Shown: piece by piece, positions 1 to 8,170 of the stretch
Position numbering within the stretch: the first letter of the stretch is position 1
Layout: each line of letters opens with the position of its first letter
Assembly: GCF_020783335.1 (NCBI RefSeq)
Contig: NZ_CP086068.1
Location: 4,030,001 to 4,094,000 of the forward strand
From: Mucilaginibacter daejeonensis
GTDB lineage: Bacteria; Bacteroidota; Bacteroidia; Sphingobacteriales; Sphingobacteriaceae
Direction of reading: 5' to 3'
DNA: 64,000 bases
Notes under the pieces: model-generated
Told to the model about the DNA's origin: nothing
What the model saw: only the letters and a program-made list of their open reading frames with translations
Databases searched by the model: none
Position numbers and translations under genes: made by a program

Positions 1-172
1 CACGAATAGCAGCCAACTGATCGTCGGTCCATTCTTGTACTTTGGTGTCATAAGAGATACCAGCCTGGTCCAAAATGTTTTGAGCCGTAGTGCGACCGAT
101 ACCATAAATGTAGGTTAATCCTATCTCTCCCCTTTTGTTTCTTGGAAGATCGATACCTGAGATCCTTGCCAT
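1..172 (-). CDS. rpsM: 30S ribosomal protein S13 (partial, 3' end outside window)
   Basis: The first 57 residues read MARISGIDLPRNKRGEIGLT and onward, the conserved S13 N-terminus, including the YGIGRTTAQ helix-turn region. S13 sits in the head of the 30S subunit and contacts the P-site tRNA. The ATG is at 170-172 and the frame is open to base 1, so the C-terminal half is missing. It follows infA and rpmJ, the normal order at the start of the alpha operon. Confidence 0.96.
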   Translation of the reverse strand, partial: MARISGIDLPRNKRGEIGLTYIYGIGRTTAQNILDQAGISYDTKVQEWTDDQLAAIR

Positions 173-246
173 ATTTTTTGATTGTTTTTAGATGAGCGAC
201 CGAACGGCGGGCCACCGTTGTACGGATATCGCTCCAATGTTTTTAA

Positions 247-363
247 TTATCCCTGACGTTGTTTGTACTTAGGGTTCTTTTTGTTGATCACAAAAAGCTT
301 CCCTTTGCGGCGGATGATCTTGCAATCAGCGCTGCGTTTTTTGATGGATGCTCTAACTTTCAT
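247..363 (-). CDS. rpmJ: 50S ribosomal protein L36
   Basis: A 38-residue basic protein that starts MKVRASIKKRSADCKIIRRK and ends NPKYKQRQG. This is the usual length and sequence of bacterial L36, a small 23S rRNA binding protein. Only one clear Cys remains (C14), so the zinc-binding Cys/His set of the classic C+ form looks incomplete and this is probably a zinc-independent form. It lies 4 bases after infA. Confidence 0.93.
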   Translation of the reverse strand: MKVRASIKKRSADCKIIRRKGKLFVINKKNPKYKQRQG

Positions 364-367
364 GTTA

Positions 368-586
368 TTATTTATATCTGTAGGTTATTCTACCCTTGGT
401 AAGGTCATATGGACTCATCTCCAATTTCACCCTGTCACCAGGAAGGATCTTGATGTAGTGCATACGCATTTTCCCCGATATATGCGCGATGATCTCATGA
501 CCGTTCTCCAGCTCTACCCTGAACATTGCATTGGATAATGCTTCCTTGATAGTACCGTCTTGTTCGATCGATGATTGTTTGGCCAT
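368..586 (-). CDS. infA: Translation initiation factor IF-1
   Basis: A 72-residue S1/OB-fold protein beginning MAKQSSIEQDGTIKEALSNA and containing FRVELENGHEIIAHISGKMR and the PGDRVKLEMSPYDLTKGRI core. The length matches IF-1 exactly. IF-1 binds the A-site of the 30S subunit during initiation. It is followed by rpmJ and rpsM, and preceded by map across a 72-base AT-rich gap. Confidence 0.97.
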   Translation of the reverse strand: MAKQSSIEQDGTIKEALSNAMFRVELENGHEIIAHISGKMRMHYIKILPGDRVKLEMSPYDLTKGRITYRYK

Positions 587-658
587 ATATTTTACTGATT
601 CTTACTTGTTTATACCGATGCAAATCGGGATGCAAAAATAAAAATAATTTTTGAAATA

Positions 659-1444
659 TTAATTATTTTTAGCTAAAACTTCTTCAACGTATGAAAATGT
701 TGATAAAAGCTCTGCTTTGCCCTTGCGCACAGCTACCGTATGCTCAAAATGGGCGGATGGTTTACCGTCAACGGTAGATACGGTCCAGCCGTCCTTCCAG
801 AACTTGACGCCCGCTTTGCCCCCATTGATCATGGGTTCTATCGCGATGACCATGCCCTCTTCTAACTTAGGTCCTGAGCCGCGTTTGCCATAGTTGGGCA
901 CTTCTGGCTTTTCGTGCAGTTTAACGCCAACGCCATGGCCTACCAGTTCCTTCACCACACCAAAGCCATGACGCTCGGCATGTTCCTGAACGGCATACCC
1001 GATGTCGCCTACGCGCATACCGGTAACGGCTTTAGCAATTCCTCTGTCAAGGCACTCTTGAGTCACCTTCAACAAGGTTTGCGTTTCCGGGCTTACCTCG
1101 CCAATGGCAAAGGTATAGGCCGAATCGCCGTAGAACCCGTTCAGGATAACACCGCAATCAACAGAGATGATATCGCCATCGGTAAGCTCATGCTGACCCG
1201 GGAAACCATGCACCACCTGATCGTTAGGTGATATACATAAAGAGTAAGGGAAACCGTGAAAACCAAGGAAAGCTGGCACGCCTCCATTATCTCTAATGAA
1301 GGTCTCTGCCAGCTTATCTAATTGTATGGTAGTTACACCGGGCTTAACGATCTTGGCTACCTCTCCCAGTGTCTTTGACACCAGTTGGGCACTTTGACGG
1401 ATAAGCTCTATCTCTTCGGCTGTCTTGAATATGATCTTCGACAT
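659..1444 (-). CDS. map: Methionine aminopeptidase, type I
   Basis: A 261-residue cytosolic metalloprotease that removes the N-terminal Met from new proteins. All five metal ligands of the pita-bread fold are visible: D96 (SVDCG), D107 (GDSA), H170 (GHGVG), E203 (AIEP) and E234 (FEHT). The length and spacing equal the E. coli enzyme, and there is no N-terminal zinc-finger extension. It lies 8 bases after secY; no adk gene is present between secY and map, where many bacteria have one. Confidence 0.97.
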   Translation of the reverse strand: MSKIIFKTAEEIELIRQSAQLVSKTLGEVAKIVKPGVTTIQLDKLAETFIRDNGGVPAFLGFHGFPYSLCISPNDQVVHGFPGQHELTDGDIISVDCGVILNGFYGDSAYTFAIGEVSPETQTLLKVTQECLDRGIAKAVTGMRVGDIGYAVQEHAERHGFGVVKELVGHGVGVKLHEKPEVPNYGKRGSGPKLEEGMVIAIEPMINGGKAGVKFWKDGWTVSTVDGKPSAHFEHTVAVRKGKAELLSTFSYVEEVLAKNN

Positions 1445-1452
1445 TATCTGTA

Positions 1453-2811
1453 TTAGATAGCCGGTGGTACGGTACCAGCTGCGGTAGGAACGGCCGTGCG
1501 GCCTTTAACCCTACCGGTCTTCATCAGGCCGTCATAGTGGCGCATCAGCAAATGGCTCTCGATCTGTTGCAGCGTATCTAAAACAACACCCACCAAGATG
1601 ATCAGCGAGGTGCCGCCAAAGAAACGAGCGAACTGACTGTTCACATGTGCCATGTTAGCCAGTGCAGGTATGATCGCGATGATCGCCAGGAAGATCGAAC
1701 CAGGTAAAGTGATGCGTGAGATCACGGCATCAATGAACTCTGAAGTAGGATTACCCGGAGCAACGCCCGGAATAAAGCCACCGTTCTTCTTCATATCATC
1801 TGACATTTGTTTCGGGTTAACGGTGATAGCCGTATAGAAATAAGTGAACAGAATGATTAGGATAGCGAACACCAGGTTATGCAACCATGAAGTATAGCTT
1901 GATAAAGCGATCAGTACGCTGTTAGATGCGATGTTAGGGAAGAACGAAGAGATGGTAGCCGGGATGAACATCAATGCCTGAGCAAAGATGATCGGCATAA
2001 CACCTGCAGCGTTAACTTTCAACGGGATGTACTGACGCACACCACCGTATTGTTTGTTACCTACTATGCGTTTTGCATACTGTACAGCGATCTTGCGTGT
2101 ACCTTGAACCACCAGTATGGTGAACATGATAACGGCTACCAGCGCCAGTATCTCCACAATGAACAGCAGTGGACCGCCAGACGCGTTGGCACCGCTCACA
2201 CGTGAGTTGAACTCATCGATGATAGCTGCCGGCAACTGGGCTATAATGCCCACCATAATGATCAGCGAGATACCGTTACCGATACCTTTATCAGTAATTT
2301 TTTCACCTAACCACATCACGAACAGGGTACCTGCGGTAAGTACGAATATCGAGCTCAGGTTGAACCAGAACGCACCCATAGCCGGGTTGATCGCGTTAGG
2401 CGTGATCTGCGATTTTACGTAACCCACGGCTTGTGCCATGGTGATCAATATGGTCAGATAACGGGTCCATTGGTTGATCTTGCTGCGACCGCTTTCGCCC
2501 TCTTTTTGCAATTTTGCAAAGTAAGGCACGGCGATACCTAACAACTGCACCACGATAGATGCCGAGATGTAAGGCATCACACCCAAAGCGAAGATAGATG
2601 CACGAGAGAACGATCCGCCGGCGAACATGTTCAATAGGCCTAACAGACCATCTTTTGCTGCCTGATTGTTCAACACGTTGGCATCAACACCTGGCAATGC
2701 TACGTACGAACCCACGCGGTAGATCAAAAGAAATAAGAGTGTGTTTATGATACGCACTCTCAGATCTTCGATCTTCCAAATATTGGATAATGTGGTGAAA
2801 AAATTTTTCAT
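1453..2811 (-). CDS. secY: Preprotein translocase subunit SecY
   Basis: A 452-residue polytopic membrane protein and the channel subunit of SecYEG. It shows about ten hydrophobic segments, the plug-region motif GLLNMFAGGSFSRASIFALGVMPYISAS (cited here as landmarks around residues 60-90) and the cytoplasmic loop near NKQYGGVRQYIPLKVN. It starts MKNFFTTLSNIWKIEDLR and follows rplO by 6 bases, the standard position at the end of the spc operon. Confidence 0.97.
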   Translation of the reverse strand: MKNFFTTLSNIWKIEDLRVRIINTLLFLLIYRVGSYVALPGVDANVLNNQAAKDGLLGLLNMFAGGSFSRASIFALGVMPYISASIVVQLLGIAVPYFAKLQKEGESGRSKINQWTRYLTILITMAQAVGYVKSQITPNAINPAMGAFWFNLSSIFVLTAGTLFVMWLGEKITDKGIGNGISLIIMVGIIAQLPAAIIDEFNSRVSGANASGGPLLFIVEILALVAVIMFTILVVQGTRKIAVQYAKRIVGNKQYGGVRQYIPLKVNAAGVMPIIFAQALMFIPATISSFFPNIASNSVLIALSSYTSWLHNLVFAILIILFTYFYTAITVNPKQMSDDMKKNGGFIPGVAPGNPTSEFIDAVISRITLPGSIFLAIIAIIPALANMAHVNSQFARFFGGTSLIILVGVVLDTLQQIESHLLMRHYDGLMKTGRVKGRTAVPTAAGTVPPAI

Positions 2812-2817
2812 TTAAAA

Positions 2818-3264
2818 TTACAACTTAACGATTGAACCGCCTGCTGCCTCAATAGCTTTTTGTGCAGTGGCCGAGAATGCATGAGCCTGAACATCGATCT
2901 TAGCGGTCAGTGTACCACGGCCAAGGATCTTGACCAGGTCATTCTTTGACGCCAGACCATGTTCTCTCATGGTCTCAAAGTTAATAGTTGATACTGAATA
3001 AGTATCAGCTAATTGTTGTAAAGTATCCAGGTTGATGCTGTTGTACTCAACGCGGTTAGGGTTTTTAAAACCAACCTTAGGTACACGACGTTGTAACGGC
3101 ATCTGGCCACCTTCAAAACCAACTTTTGTAGATGTACCTGAACGTGAGCCCGCACCTTTATGGCCACGGGTAGAGGTTCCGCCACGGCCCGAACCGGTAC
3201 CACGGCCTATTCTCTTTTTATTTTTAGTAGAACCTTCTGCAGGTTTAAGATTACTTAAATTCAT
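2818..3264 (-). CDS. rplO: 50S ribosomal protein L15
   Basis: A 148-residue protein starting MNLSNLKPAEGSTKNKKRIG, followed by the Gly/Arg-rich extension (GRGTGSGRGGTSTRGHKGAG) that threads into the 50S subunit. The globular C-terminus has the L15/L18e fold (IDVQAHAFSATAQKAIEAAGG). It lies between rpmD and secY in the spc operon. Confidence 0.97.
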   Translation of the reverse strand: MNLSNLKPAEGSTKNKKRIGRGTGSGRGGTSTRGHKGAGSRSGTSTKVGFEGGQMPLQRRVPKVGFKNPNRVEYNSINLDTLQQLADTYSVSTINFETMREHGLASKNDLVKILGRGTLTAKIDVQAHAFSATAQKAIEAAGGSIVKL

Positions 3265-3268
3265 AACA

Positions 3269-3448
3269 TTAAATGTTTTCTACTGCTACCAAATGATTAA
3301 CTTTTCTGATCATGCCAATAATAGCAGGATTAGCTTCAACTTCAACGCTATGGTTAATTTTCTTTAAACCTAAAGCCTCAACAGTTTTTTTCTGGCGCTC
3401 GCTTCTATCGATCACGCTTTTGATCTGTGTTATTTTGATCTTTGCCAT
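3269..3448 (-). CDS. rpmD: 50S ribosomal protein L30
   Basis: A 59-residue protein that reads MAKIKITQIKSVIDRSERQK, then TVEALGLKKINHSVEVEANP, and ends MIRKVNHLVAVENI. This is the typical length and the GLxKINHxV motif of bacterial L30. The stop is 4 bases ahead of rplO and the start is 5 bases after rpsE. Confidence 0.95.
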   Translation of the reverse strand: MAKIKITQIKSVIDRSERQKKTVEALGLKKINHSVEVEANPAIIGMIRKVNHLVAVENI

Positions 3449-3453
3449 GATAA

Positions 3454-3972
3454 TTATCCGTTAAATACTTTACCTAAATTAATACCACGGTGCTGAGCTA
3501 CGGTATAAGCATCGCGCAGTTGCGCCAGGGCCGATACAGTGGCTTTAACCACGTTGTGAGGGTTTGATGATCCTTTTGATTTGGCCAGTACGTTATGTAC
3601 ACCGGCGCTCTCTAACACCGCACGCATCGCACCACCAGCAATTACACCGGTACCGTTAGCTGCTGGCTTCAAGAATACGAAACCACCTGAAAATTTGCCT
3701 ATTTGTTCGTGAGGGATAGTGTTATTGATGATAGGCACTTTCACCAAGTTCTTTTTAGCATCATCGATACCTTTGGCGATCGCCTCGGTAACCTCTTTTG
3801 CTTTGCCAAGGCCGTAACCTACAACACCGTTCTCATCACCTACCACCACAATGGCGCTAAAGCTGAAAGTACGGCCGCCTTTGGTCACTTTGGCAACACG
3901 CTGTATACTTACCAACCGGTCTTTAAGTTCGATCTCGGTGGTCTTTACTCTCTTAATATTTATTGTTGACAT
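3454..3972 (-). CDS. rpsE: 30S ribosomal protein S5
   Basis: A 172-residue S5 with the N-terminal double-stranded RNA-binding-like domain (LKDRLVSIQRVAKVTKGGRT, then FSAIVVVGDENGVVGYGLGKA) and a C-terminal domain with AAAGTGVIAGG-like NGTGVIAGGAMRAVLE. S5 contributes to decoding accuracy and mRNA entry. It sits between rplR and rpmD. Confidence 0.97.
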   Translation of the reverse strand: MSTINIKRVKTTEIELKDRLVSIQRVAKVTKGGRTFSFSAIVVVGDENGVVGYGLGKAKEVTEAIAKGIDDAKKNLVKVPIINNTIPHEQIGKFSGGFVFLKPAANGTGVIAGGAMRAVLESAGVHNVLAKSKGSSNPHNVVKATVSALAQLRDAYTVAQHRGINLGKVFNG

Positions 3973-3984
3973 TACTCGTTACGA

Positions 3985-4335
3985 TTAGAAGTTCAAACCA
4001 CCTTCACGTGCACCTTCGGCCAGTTGCTTAACGCGACCGTGATACAAGTATCCATTTCTATCAAATACCACTTGCTCGATACCAGCAGCTTTGGCTTTCT
4101 CGGCGATCAGTTTACCTACGGCTACTGATTGCTCACCTTTTGAACCATTCGCTTGAAAATCTTTTGATGCAGACGAAGCTGATACTAAAGTTTTGCCGGT
4201 AACATCGTCAATGATCTGTGCGTAAATACCTTTATTACTTCTGAACACTGACAAGCGAGGGCGTTCTGCAGAACCCGATAAACGTTTTCTGATGCCCATT
4301 TTAATTCTGTCTCTTCTTGATAATTTACCTGTCAT
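3985..4335 (-). CDS. rplR: 50S ribosomal protein L18
   Basis: A 116-residue 5S rRNA-binding protein. It begins MTGKLSRRDRIKMGIRKRLS, then GSAERPRLSVFRSNKGIYAQ, and ends HGRVKQLAEGAREGGLNF, all conserved in L18. It lies between rplF (5 bases) and rpsE. Confidence 0.97.
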   Translation of the reverse strand: MTGKLSRRDRIKMGIRKRLSGSAERPRLSVFRSNKGIYAQIIDDVTGKTLVSASSASKDFQANGSKGEQSVAVGKLIAEKAKAAGIEQVVFDRNGYLYHGRVKQLAEGAREGGLNF

Positions 4336-4340
4336 GACGA

Positions 4341-4895
4341 TTATTTTTTAGATGCTGATTTACCTGCTTTTCTTCTTAACACCTCACCAACGAACTTGAT
4401 ACCTTTACCTTTGTAAGGCTCTGGTGCGCGCAGTGAGCGGATCTTGGCAGCTACCTGACCGATCAGTTGTTTGTCGATAGACTCCAGGATGATGGTCGGG
4501 TTCTTACCCTTCTCAGCAGTGGTTGATACTTTGATCTCTTGTGGTAACTCGAACACGTAGTGGTGAGAATAACCTAACACCAGGTCAAGTGTGTTACCTG
4601 CATTGGTAGCACGGTAACCTACACCTACCAGCTCTTGCTCAATTTTGTAACCAGTGGTAACACCGATAACCATGTTATTGATCAGGGCACGGTATAGGCC
4701 GTGTAATGCTTTGTGACGCTTTTGGTCGGTCGGGCGTACTACGGTAAGTACACCGTCTTCTTGTGATACAGTGATATCACTGTCTAACGCCTGCTCTAAT
4801 TGGCCTTTCGGTCCTTTTACGGTTACTACGTTATCATTAAATGTAACGGTAACACCGGCAGGGATAGTAATGGGGGCTTTTCCTACTCTTGACAT
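4341..4895 (-). CDS. rplF: 50S ribosomal protein L6
   Basis: A 184-residue L6 with the two repeated alpha/beta domains: MSRVGKAPITIPAGVTVTFN at the N-terminus and the C-terminal signature EPYKGKGIKFVGEVLRRKAGK. L6 lies near the sarcin-ricin loop of 23S rRNA. It follows rpsH by 20 bases. Confidence 0.97.
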   Translation of the reverse strand: MSRVGKAPITIPAGVTVTFNDNVVTVKGPKGQLEQALDSDITVSQEDGVLTVVRPTDQKRHKALHGLYRALINNMVIGVTTGYKIEQELVGVGYRATNAGNTLDLVLGYSHHYVFELPQEIKVSTTAEKGKNPTIILESIDKQLIGQVAAKIRSLRAPEPYKGKGIKFVGEVLRRKAGKSASKK

Positions 4896-4915
4896 TGTTT
4901 AATTCCTCCTTGCAA

Positions 4916-5314
4916 TTAATAAACGAAGCATAGAACTTCGCCACCGATGTTTTGCTGACGGGCTTCTTTATCTGTCATCACACCTTTAGAGGTTGACAAG
5001 ATAGCGATGCCTAAACCATTTAATACTCTTGGCATAGTGTCCATGCCTGCATATTTTCTCAAACCTGGTTTACTTACACGGGTAAGCGTGCGGATAGCAG
5101 GAACTTTGGTTACCGGGTGATACTTCAAAGCTACTTTGATAGAGCCCTGAGGACCGTTGTCCTCAAATTTGAAGTTAGCGATGTAACCTTTGTCGAAGAG
5201 CACCTTAGTGATCTCCTTTTTCAGATTTGATGCAGGAATTTCAACAACCCTTTGGTTGGCTTTGATAGCATTCCTTACTCTGGTAAGATAATCTGCGATT
5301 GGATCAGTATTCAT
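4916..5314 (-). CDS. rpsH: 30S ribosomal protein S8
   Basis: A 132-residue S8 starting MNTDPIADYLTRVRNAIKAN, with the C-terminal motif STSKGVMTDKEARQQNIGGE that binds helix 21 of 16S rRNA. In E. coli S8 is the translational repressor of the spc operon. Here its gene is separated from rpsN by 236 bases that hold an internal promoter and a near-palindrome, so its expression may be controlled differently. Confidence 0.97.
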   Translation of the reverse strand: MNTDPIADYLTRVRNAIKANQRVVEIPASNLKKEITKVLFDKGYIANFKFEDNGPQGSIKVALKYHPVTKVPAIRTLTRVSKPGLRKYAGMDTMPRVLNGLGIAILSTSKGVMTDKEARQQNIGGEVLCFVY

Positions 5315-5480
5315 TATATAAAATTATGACAGCGGTTTCCTTCGCCTCTCGGCGACGACCTTCCATCGGTTAAAAATTCTTTTTTTGGCGGCAGGCGTAA
5401 ATGCATAAAGGAACAGTGAACGCATAGCTCACCCTTCCATTGATTATCATTACTTGCCTTAGGCTACCGCAGTATTTGCA

Positions 5481-5532
5481 AATTGCCGGCCGCAAAGGTA
5501 AGAATTTAATTCTCAACCTGCAACCGGCAATT
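5481..5532. repeat. Near-palindrome in the rpsN-rpsH gap
   Basis: AATTGCCGG at 5481-5489 pairs with CCGGCAATT at 5524-5532. The inner parts continue as an imperfect inverted repeat with GAATTTAATTC at the centre. It spans the internal promoter. It could fold in the read-through transcript from rpsN (attenuator or processing site) or act at the DNA level. No U-tract follows, so it is not a classic terminator. Confidence 0.7.
5493..5523 (-). promoter_or_regulatory. Internal promoter ahead of rpsH (Bacteroidota type)
   Basis: On the minus strand TTG (5521-5523) is followed by a 20-base spacer and TACCTTTG (5493-5500), a full match to the Bacteroidota pattern TTG-N19/21-TAnnTTTG. Transcription would start near 5486 and give a leader of about 170 bases before the rpsH ATG at 5314. 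Confidence 0.65.
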
Positions 5533-5550
5533 ATTATACAGTGGAGCTGA

Positions 5551-5820
5551 TTACCAGCTTGCCTTTTTTACTCCGGGGATCTTACCGGCCAGTGCCATTT
5601 CACGGAAAGTTACACGTGAGATGCCGAACTGACGCATGTAACCGCGAGGACGACCAGTAAGCTTGCAACGGTTGTGCAGTTTTACCGGTGATGCAGCTTT
5701 AGGCAATTTGTCTAACGCTTCGTAATCACCAGCGGCTTTAAGGGCTGCTCTTTTCTCAGCGTATCTTGCTACTAATTTAGCACGTTTTACTTCACGCGCT
5801 TTTACACCTTCTTTAGCCAT
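5551..5820 (-). CDS. rpsN: 30S ribosomal protein S14, zinc-independent type
   Basis: An 89-residue S14 starting MAKEGVKAREVKRAKLVARY, with the conserved NRCKLTGRPRGYMRQFGISR segment. It has the long form and lacks the CxxC pairs of the short zinc-binding form. The ATG at 5818-5820 was preferred over an upstream start at 5856 because it fits the family. It overlaps the end of rplE by 8 bases (ATGGCTAA), which suggests translational coupling. Confidence 0.95.
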   Translation of the reverse strand: MAKEGVKAREVKRAKLVARYAEKRAALKAAGDYEALDKLPKAASPVKLHNRCKLTGRPRGYMRQFGISRVTFREMALAGKIPGVKKASW

Positions 5821-6382
5821 TGTTAACTGGGGTTTGATTTTTAAATGGTAAACCAAATTGTTTTAGTAACTCCAATGCCTCAACATCGTTAGTTGCCGAA
5901 GTTACAAAGGTAATATCCATACCTTGGATCTTGTTGATCTTGTCAATGTTGATCTCAGGGAAGATGATCTGCTCGGTGATACCTAAAGTGTAGTTACCTT
6001 TACCGTCAAAACCTTTATCATTGATACCTTTAAAGTCACGGATACGTGGCAGGGCAACAGCGATCAAACGGTCCAGGAACTCGTACATGTTATTGTCACG
6101 TAAAGTTACACGTACACCTACTGGCATACCTTTACGTAATTTAAAGTTCGAGATATCTTTTTTTGACTTTGAAGCTACCGCTTTTTGACCAGTGATAGTG
6201 GTCAACTCAACGATGGTAGTATCGATAAGTTTCTTATCGGTAGTAGCACCGCCAACACCTTGGTTAATAGCGATCTTTTGTAGCTTAGGAACCTGCATTA
6301 CGCTTTTGTACTGAAATTTATCTTTCAGTGCGGTGCGGATCTCCTCTTTATATTTTGATTTTAATCTTGGAACGTATGACAT
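5813..6382 (-). CDS. rplE: 50S ribosomal protein L5
   Basis: A 189-residue 5S rRNA-binding protein starting MSYVPRLKSKYKEEIRTALK. It contains SKKDISNFKLRKGMPVGVRV and the RDFKGINDKGFDGKGNYTLG loop that contacts the P-site tRNA. It shares one base with the end of rplX and overlaps rpsN by 8 bases. Confidence 0.97.
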   Translation of the reverse strand: MSYVPRLKSKYKEEIRTALKDKFQYKSVMQVPKLQKIAINQGVGGATTDKKLIDTTIVELTTITGQKAVASKSKKDISNFKLRKGMPVGVRVTLRDNNMYEFLDRLIAVALPRIRDFKGINDKGFDGKGNYTLGITEQIIFPEINIDKINKIQGMDITFVTSATNDVEALELLKQFGLPFKNQTPVNNG

Positions 6383-6711
6383 TATTTGATCTCCTCCCCT
6401 GATTTTTTAGCTACACGTACTAATTTACCTGCGTCGTTCTTTTTACGACCTACGCGGGTGGCTTCACCTGTTTTAGGATCTACCAGTGCTAAATTCGAGA
6501 TGTGGATAGCTGCTTCCTTTTTAACGATACCACCGTTAGGGTTAGCTGCGTTAGGTTTGGTATGTTTCGATACCAGGTTAACACCTTCTACCACGGCGCG
6601 GTTCTTATCTATAATAACCTCGGTAACTTTACCTTGCTGACCTTTTGAGTCGCCGGCGATCACTTTTACCAGGTCACCTTTACGGATCTTTAATTTGATC
6701 TTCTTTTCCAT
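6382..6711 (-). CDS. rplX: 50S ribosomal protein L24
   Basis: A 109-residue KOW-domain protein (KIRKGDLVKVIAGDSKGQQG at the start, then EGVNLVSKHTKP), one of the first proteins in 50S assembly. It lies between rplN and rplE, with a one-base stop/start overlap at 6382. Confidence 0.97.
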   Translation of the reverse strand: MEKKIKLKIRKGDLVKVIAGDSKGQQGKVTEVIIDKNRAVVEGVNLVSKHTKPNAANPNGGIVKKEAAIHISNLALVDPKTGEATRVGRKKNDAGKLVRVAKKSGEEIK

Positions 6712-6712
6712 A

Positions 6713-7081
6713 TTACAATACCTCCGGTGCTAATGAAACGATCTTCATGAATTGTTTCTCGCGTAACTCTCTTGCTACAGGGCCGAAGATACGTGTTCCA
6801 CGAGGCTCATCCTGGTTGTTCAACAACACAGCTGCGTTATCGTCGAAACGGATGTAAGAACCGTCCTTACGACGAACTTCTTTGTTGGTTCTTACAACTA
6901 CGGCTTTAGATACGGTACCTTTTTTCACGTTACCTGAAGGTAAAGCGCTTTTTACAGTTACTACGATCTTATCGCCAACAGAGGCATAGCGTTTTGCGGT
7001 ACCGCCTAATACGCGGATCACTAACACTTCTTTTGCGCCGCTGTTATCGGCTACGGTTAATCTTGATTCCTGTTGTACCAT
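6713..7081 (-). CDS. rplN: 50S ribosomal protein L14
   Basis: A 122-residue protein of the exact family length, starting MVQQESRLTVADNSGAKEVL and ending near FMKIVSLAPEVL, with GPVARELREKQF. L14 forms part of the intersubunit bridge. It is one base from both neighbours, rpsQ and rplX. Confidence 0.98.
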   Translation of the reverse strand: MVQQESRLTVADNSGAKEVLVIRVLGGTAKRYASVGDKIVVTVKSALPSGNVKKGTVSKAVVVRTNKEVRRKDGSYIRFDDNAAVLLNNQDEPRGTRIFGPVARELREKQFMKIVSLAPEVL

Positions 7082-7082
7082 C

Positions 7083-7340
7083 TTATTTAGCCCTTTCTAC
7101 AATTTCAACTAATCTCCAGTTCTTATTTTTGCTCAGGGGGCGAGTTTCCATGATCGTTACAGTATCGCCGATGCCGCAAGTGTTGGTCTCGTCATGAGCC
7201 ATGAACTTAGCGGTCTTGTTAACGAACTTACCGTAGATCGGGTGTTTCACCTTACGCTCTACTGCAACCACGATAGATTTGTCCATCTTGTTGCTAACTA
7301 CCAGACCGGTACGGGTCTTTCTTAAATTTCTCTCTTCCAT
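7083..7340 (-). CDS. rpsQ: 30S ribosomal protein S17
   Basis: An 85-residue OB-fold protein (LRKTRTGLVVSNKMDKSIVV, then HDETNTCGIGDTVTIMETRP) that binds the 5' domain of 16S rRNA. It lies between rpmC and rplN. Confidence 0.97.
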   Translation of the reverse strand: MEERNLRKTRTGLVVSNKMDKSIVVAVERKVKHPIYGKFVNKTAKFMAHDETNTCGIGDTVTIMETRPLSKNKNWRLVEIVERAK

Positions 7341-7356
7341 TGTTTCGACGCTTAAA

Positions 7357-7566
7357 TTATTGCTGTTCAGAAGCTGACGCCGCTTTACGCTTGGTTAATT
7401 CAGTGTTTAAACGAGCAACCTCCCTGCGTACATTTTTGATACGGATAGGATTCTCAATAGCCGAAACCGCATGAGCGAATTTCAGTTTGGTAAGATCAGT
7501 TTTCACCTCGCTAATTCTTGCAACCAACTCTTCAGTTGACAGCGCTGATATTTCTGAGTTCTTCAT
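7357..7566 (-). CDS. rpmC: 50S ribosomal protein L29
   Basis: A 69-residue, two-helix protein starting MKNSEISALSTEELVARISE, with IENPIRIKNVRREVARLNTE, the L29 signature. L29 lies near the polypeptide exit tunnel. It is separated from rplP by 133 bases that hold a long hairpin. Confidence 0.96.
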   Translation of the reverse strand: MKNSEISALSTEELVARISEVKTDLTKLKFAHAVSAIENPIRIKNVRREVARLNTELTKRKAASASEQQ

Positions 7567-7649
7567 TGTTCTCTCTCTTGTGAGTTTTCTGTGTGAGAGG
7601 TAAGTTGGATGCTTACGTCACGCTTCTTATTATTTACTTGTTCAAGGTC

Positions 7650-7693
7650 ACAGGTCGTGAGCTCTATTACGGAACTCACAACTCACGACCTGT
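7650..7693. repeat. 12-bp inverted repeat in the rplP-rpmC gap
   Basis: ACAGGTCGTGAG (7650-7661) pairs perfectly with CTCACGACCTGT (7682-7693) around a 20-base loop. The hairpin would form in the ribosomal transcript between rplP and rpmC. On the minus strand no long U-run follows it, so processing or pausing is more likely than full termination. Confidence 0.7.
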
Positions 7694-7699
7694 AACTTT

Positions 7700-8122
7700 T
7701 TATGCTTCTACGTAATCTCTACGTACGATGAATTTTGTTTGGATAGGCAGTTTTTGAGCGGCCAGGCGAAGTGCTTCTTTAGCAACTTCTAATGGCACAC
7801 CTTCTGCTTCAAAGATGATCCTTCCAGGGCGCACAACGGCTACCCAGTACTCAGGAGCACCTTTACCTTTACCCATACGTACCTCGGCTGGTTTCTTGGT
7901 CACTGGCTTATCAGGGAATATCCTGATCCAAACCTGACCTTCACGTTTCATAAAACGTGTTACAGCGATACGGGCAGCCTCGATCTGGCGGCTGGTGATC
8001 CAGGCCGGCTCGAGTGATTTTATACCGAAAGATCCGAATGAAAGTTCAGCACCGCGGGTAGCGGCTCCTTTCATTCTGCCTTTTTGCATCTTTCTGAACT
8101 TCGTTCTTTTTGGCTGTAGCAT
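7700..8122 (-). CDS. rplP: 50S ribosomal protein L16
   Basis: A 140-residue L16 starting MLQPKRTKFRKMQKGRMKGA, with MGKGKGAPEYWVAVVRPGRI near the arginine that is hydroxylated in some bacteria. L16 helps shape the A-site tRNA region. It lies between rpsC and rpmC. Confidence 0.97.
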   Translation of the reverse strand: MLQPKRTKFRKMQKGRMKGAATRGAELSFGSFGIKSLEPAWITSRQIEAARIAVTRFMKREGQVWIRIFPDKPVTKKPAEVRMGKGKGAPEYWVAVVRPGRIIFEAEGVPLEVAKEALRLAAQKLPIQTKFIVRRDYVEA

Positions 8123-8170
8123 TTTATTAGCTTTTTATATCTAAACGATGTCTGTCTCGACTTTGATTAA

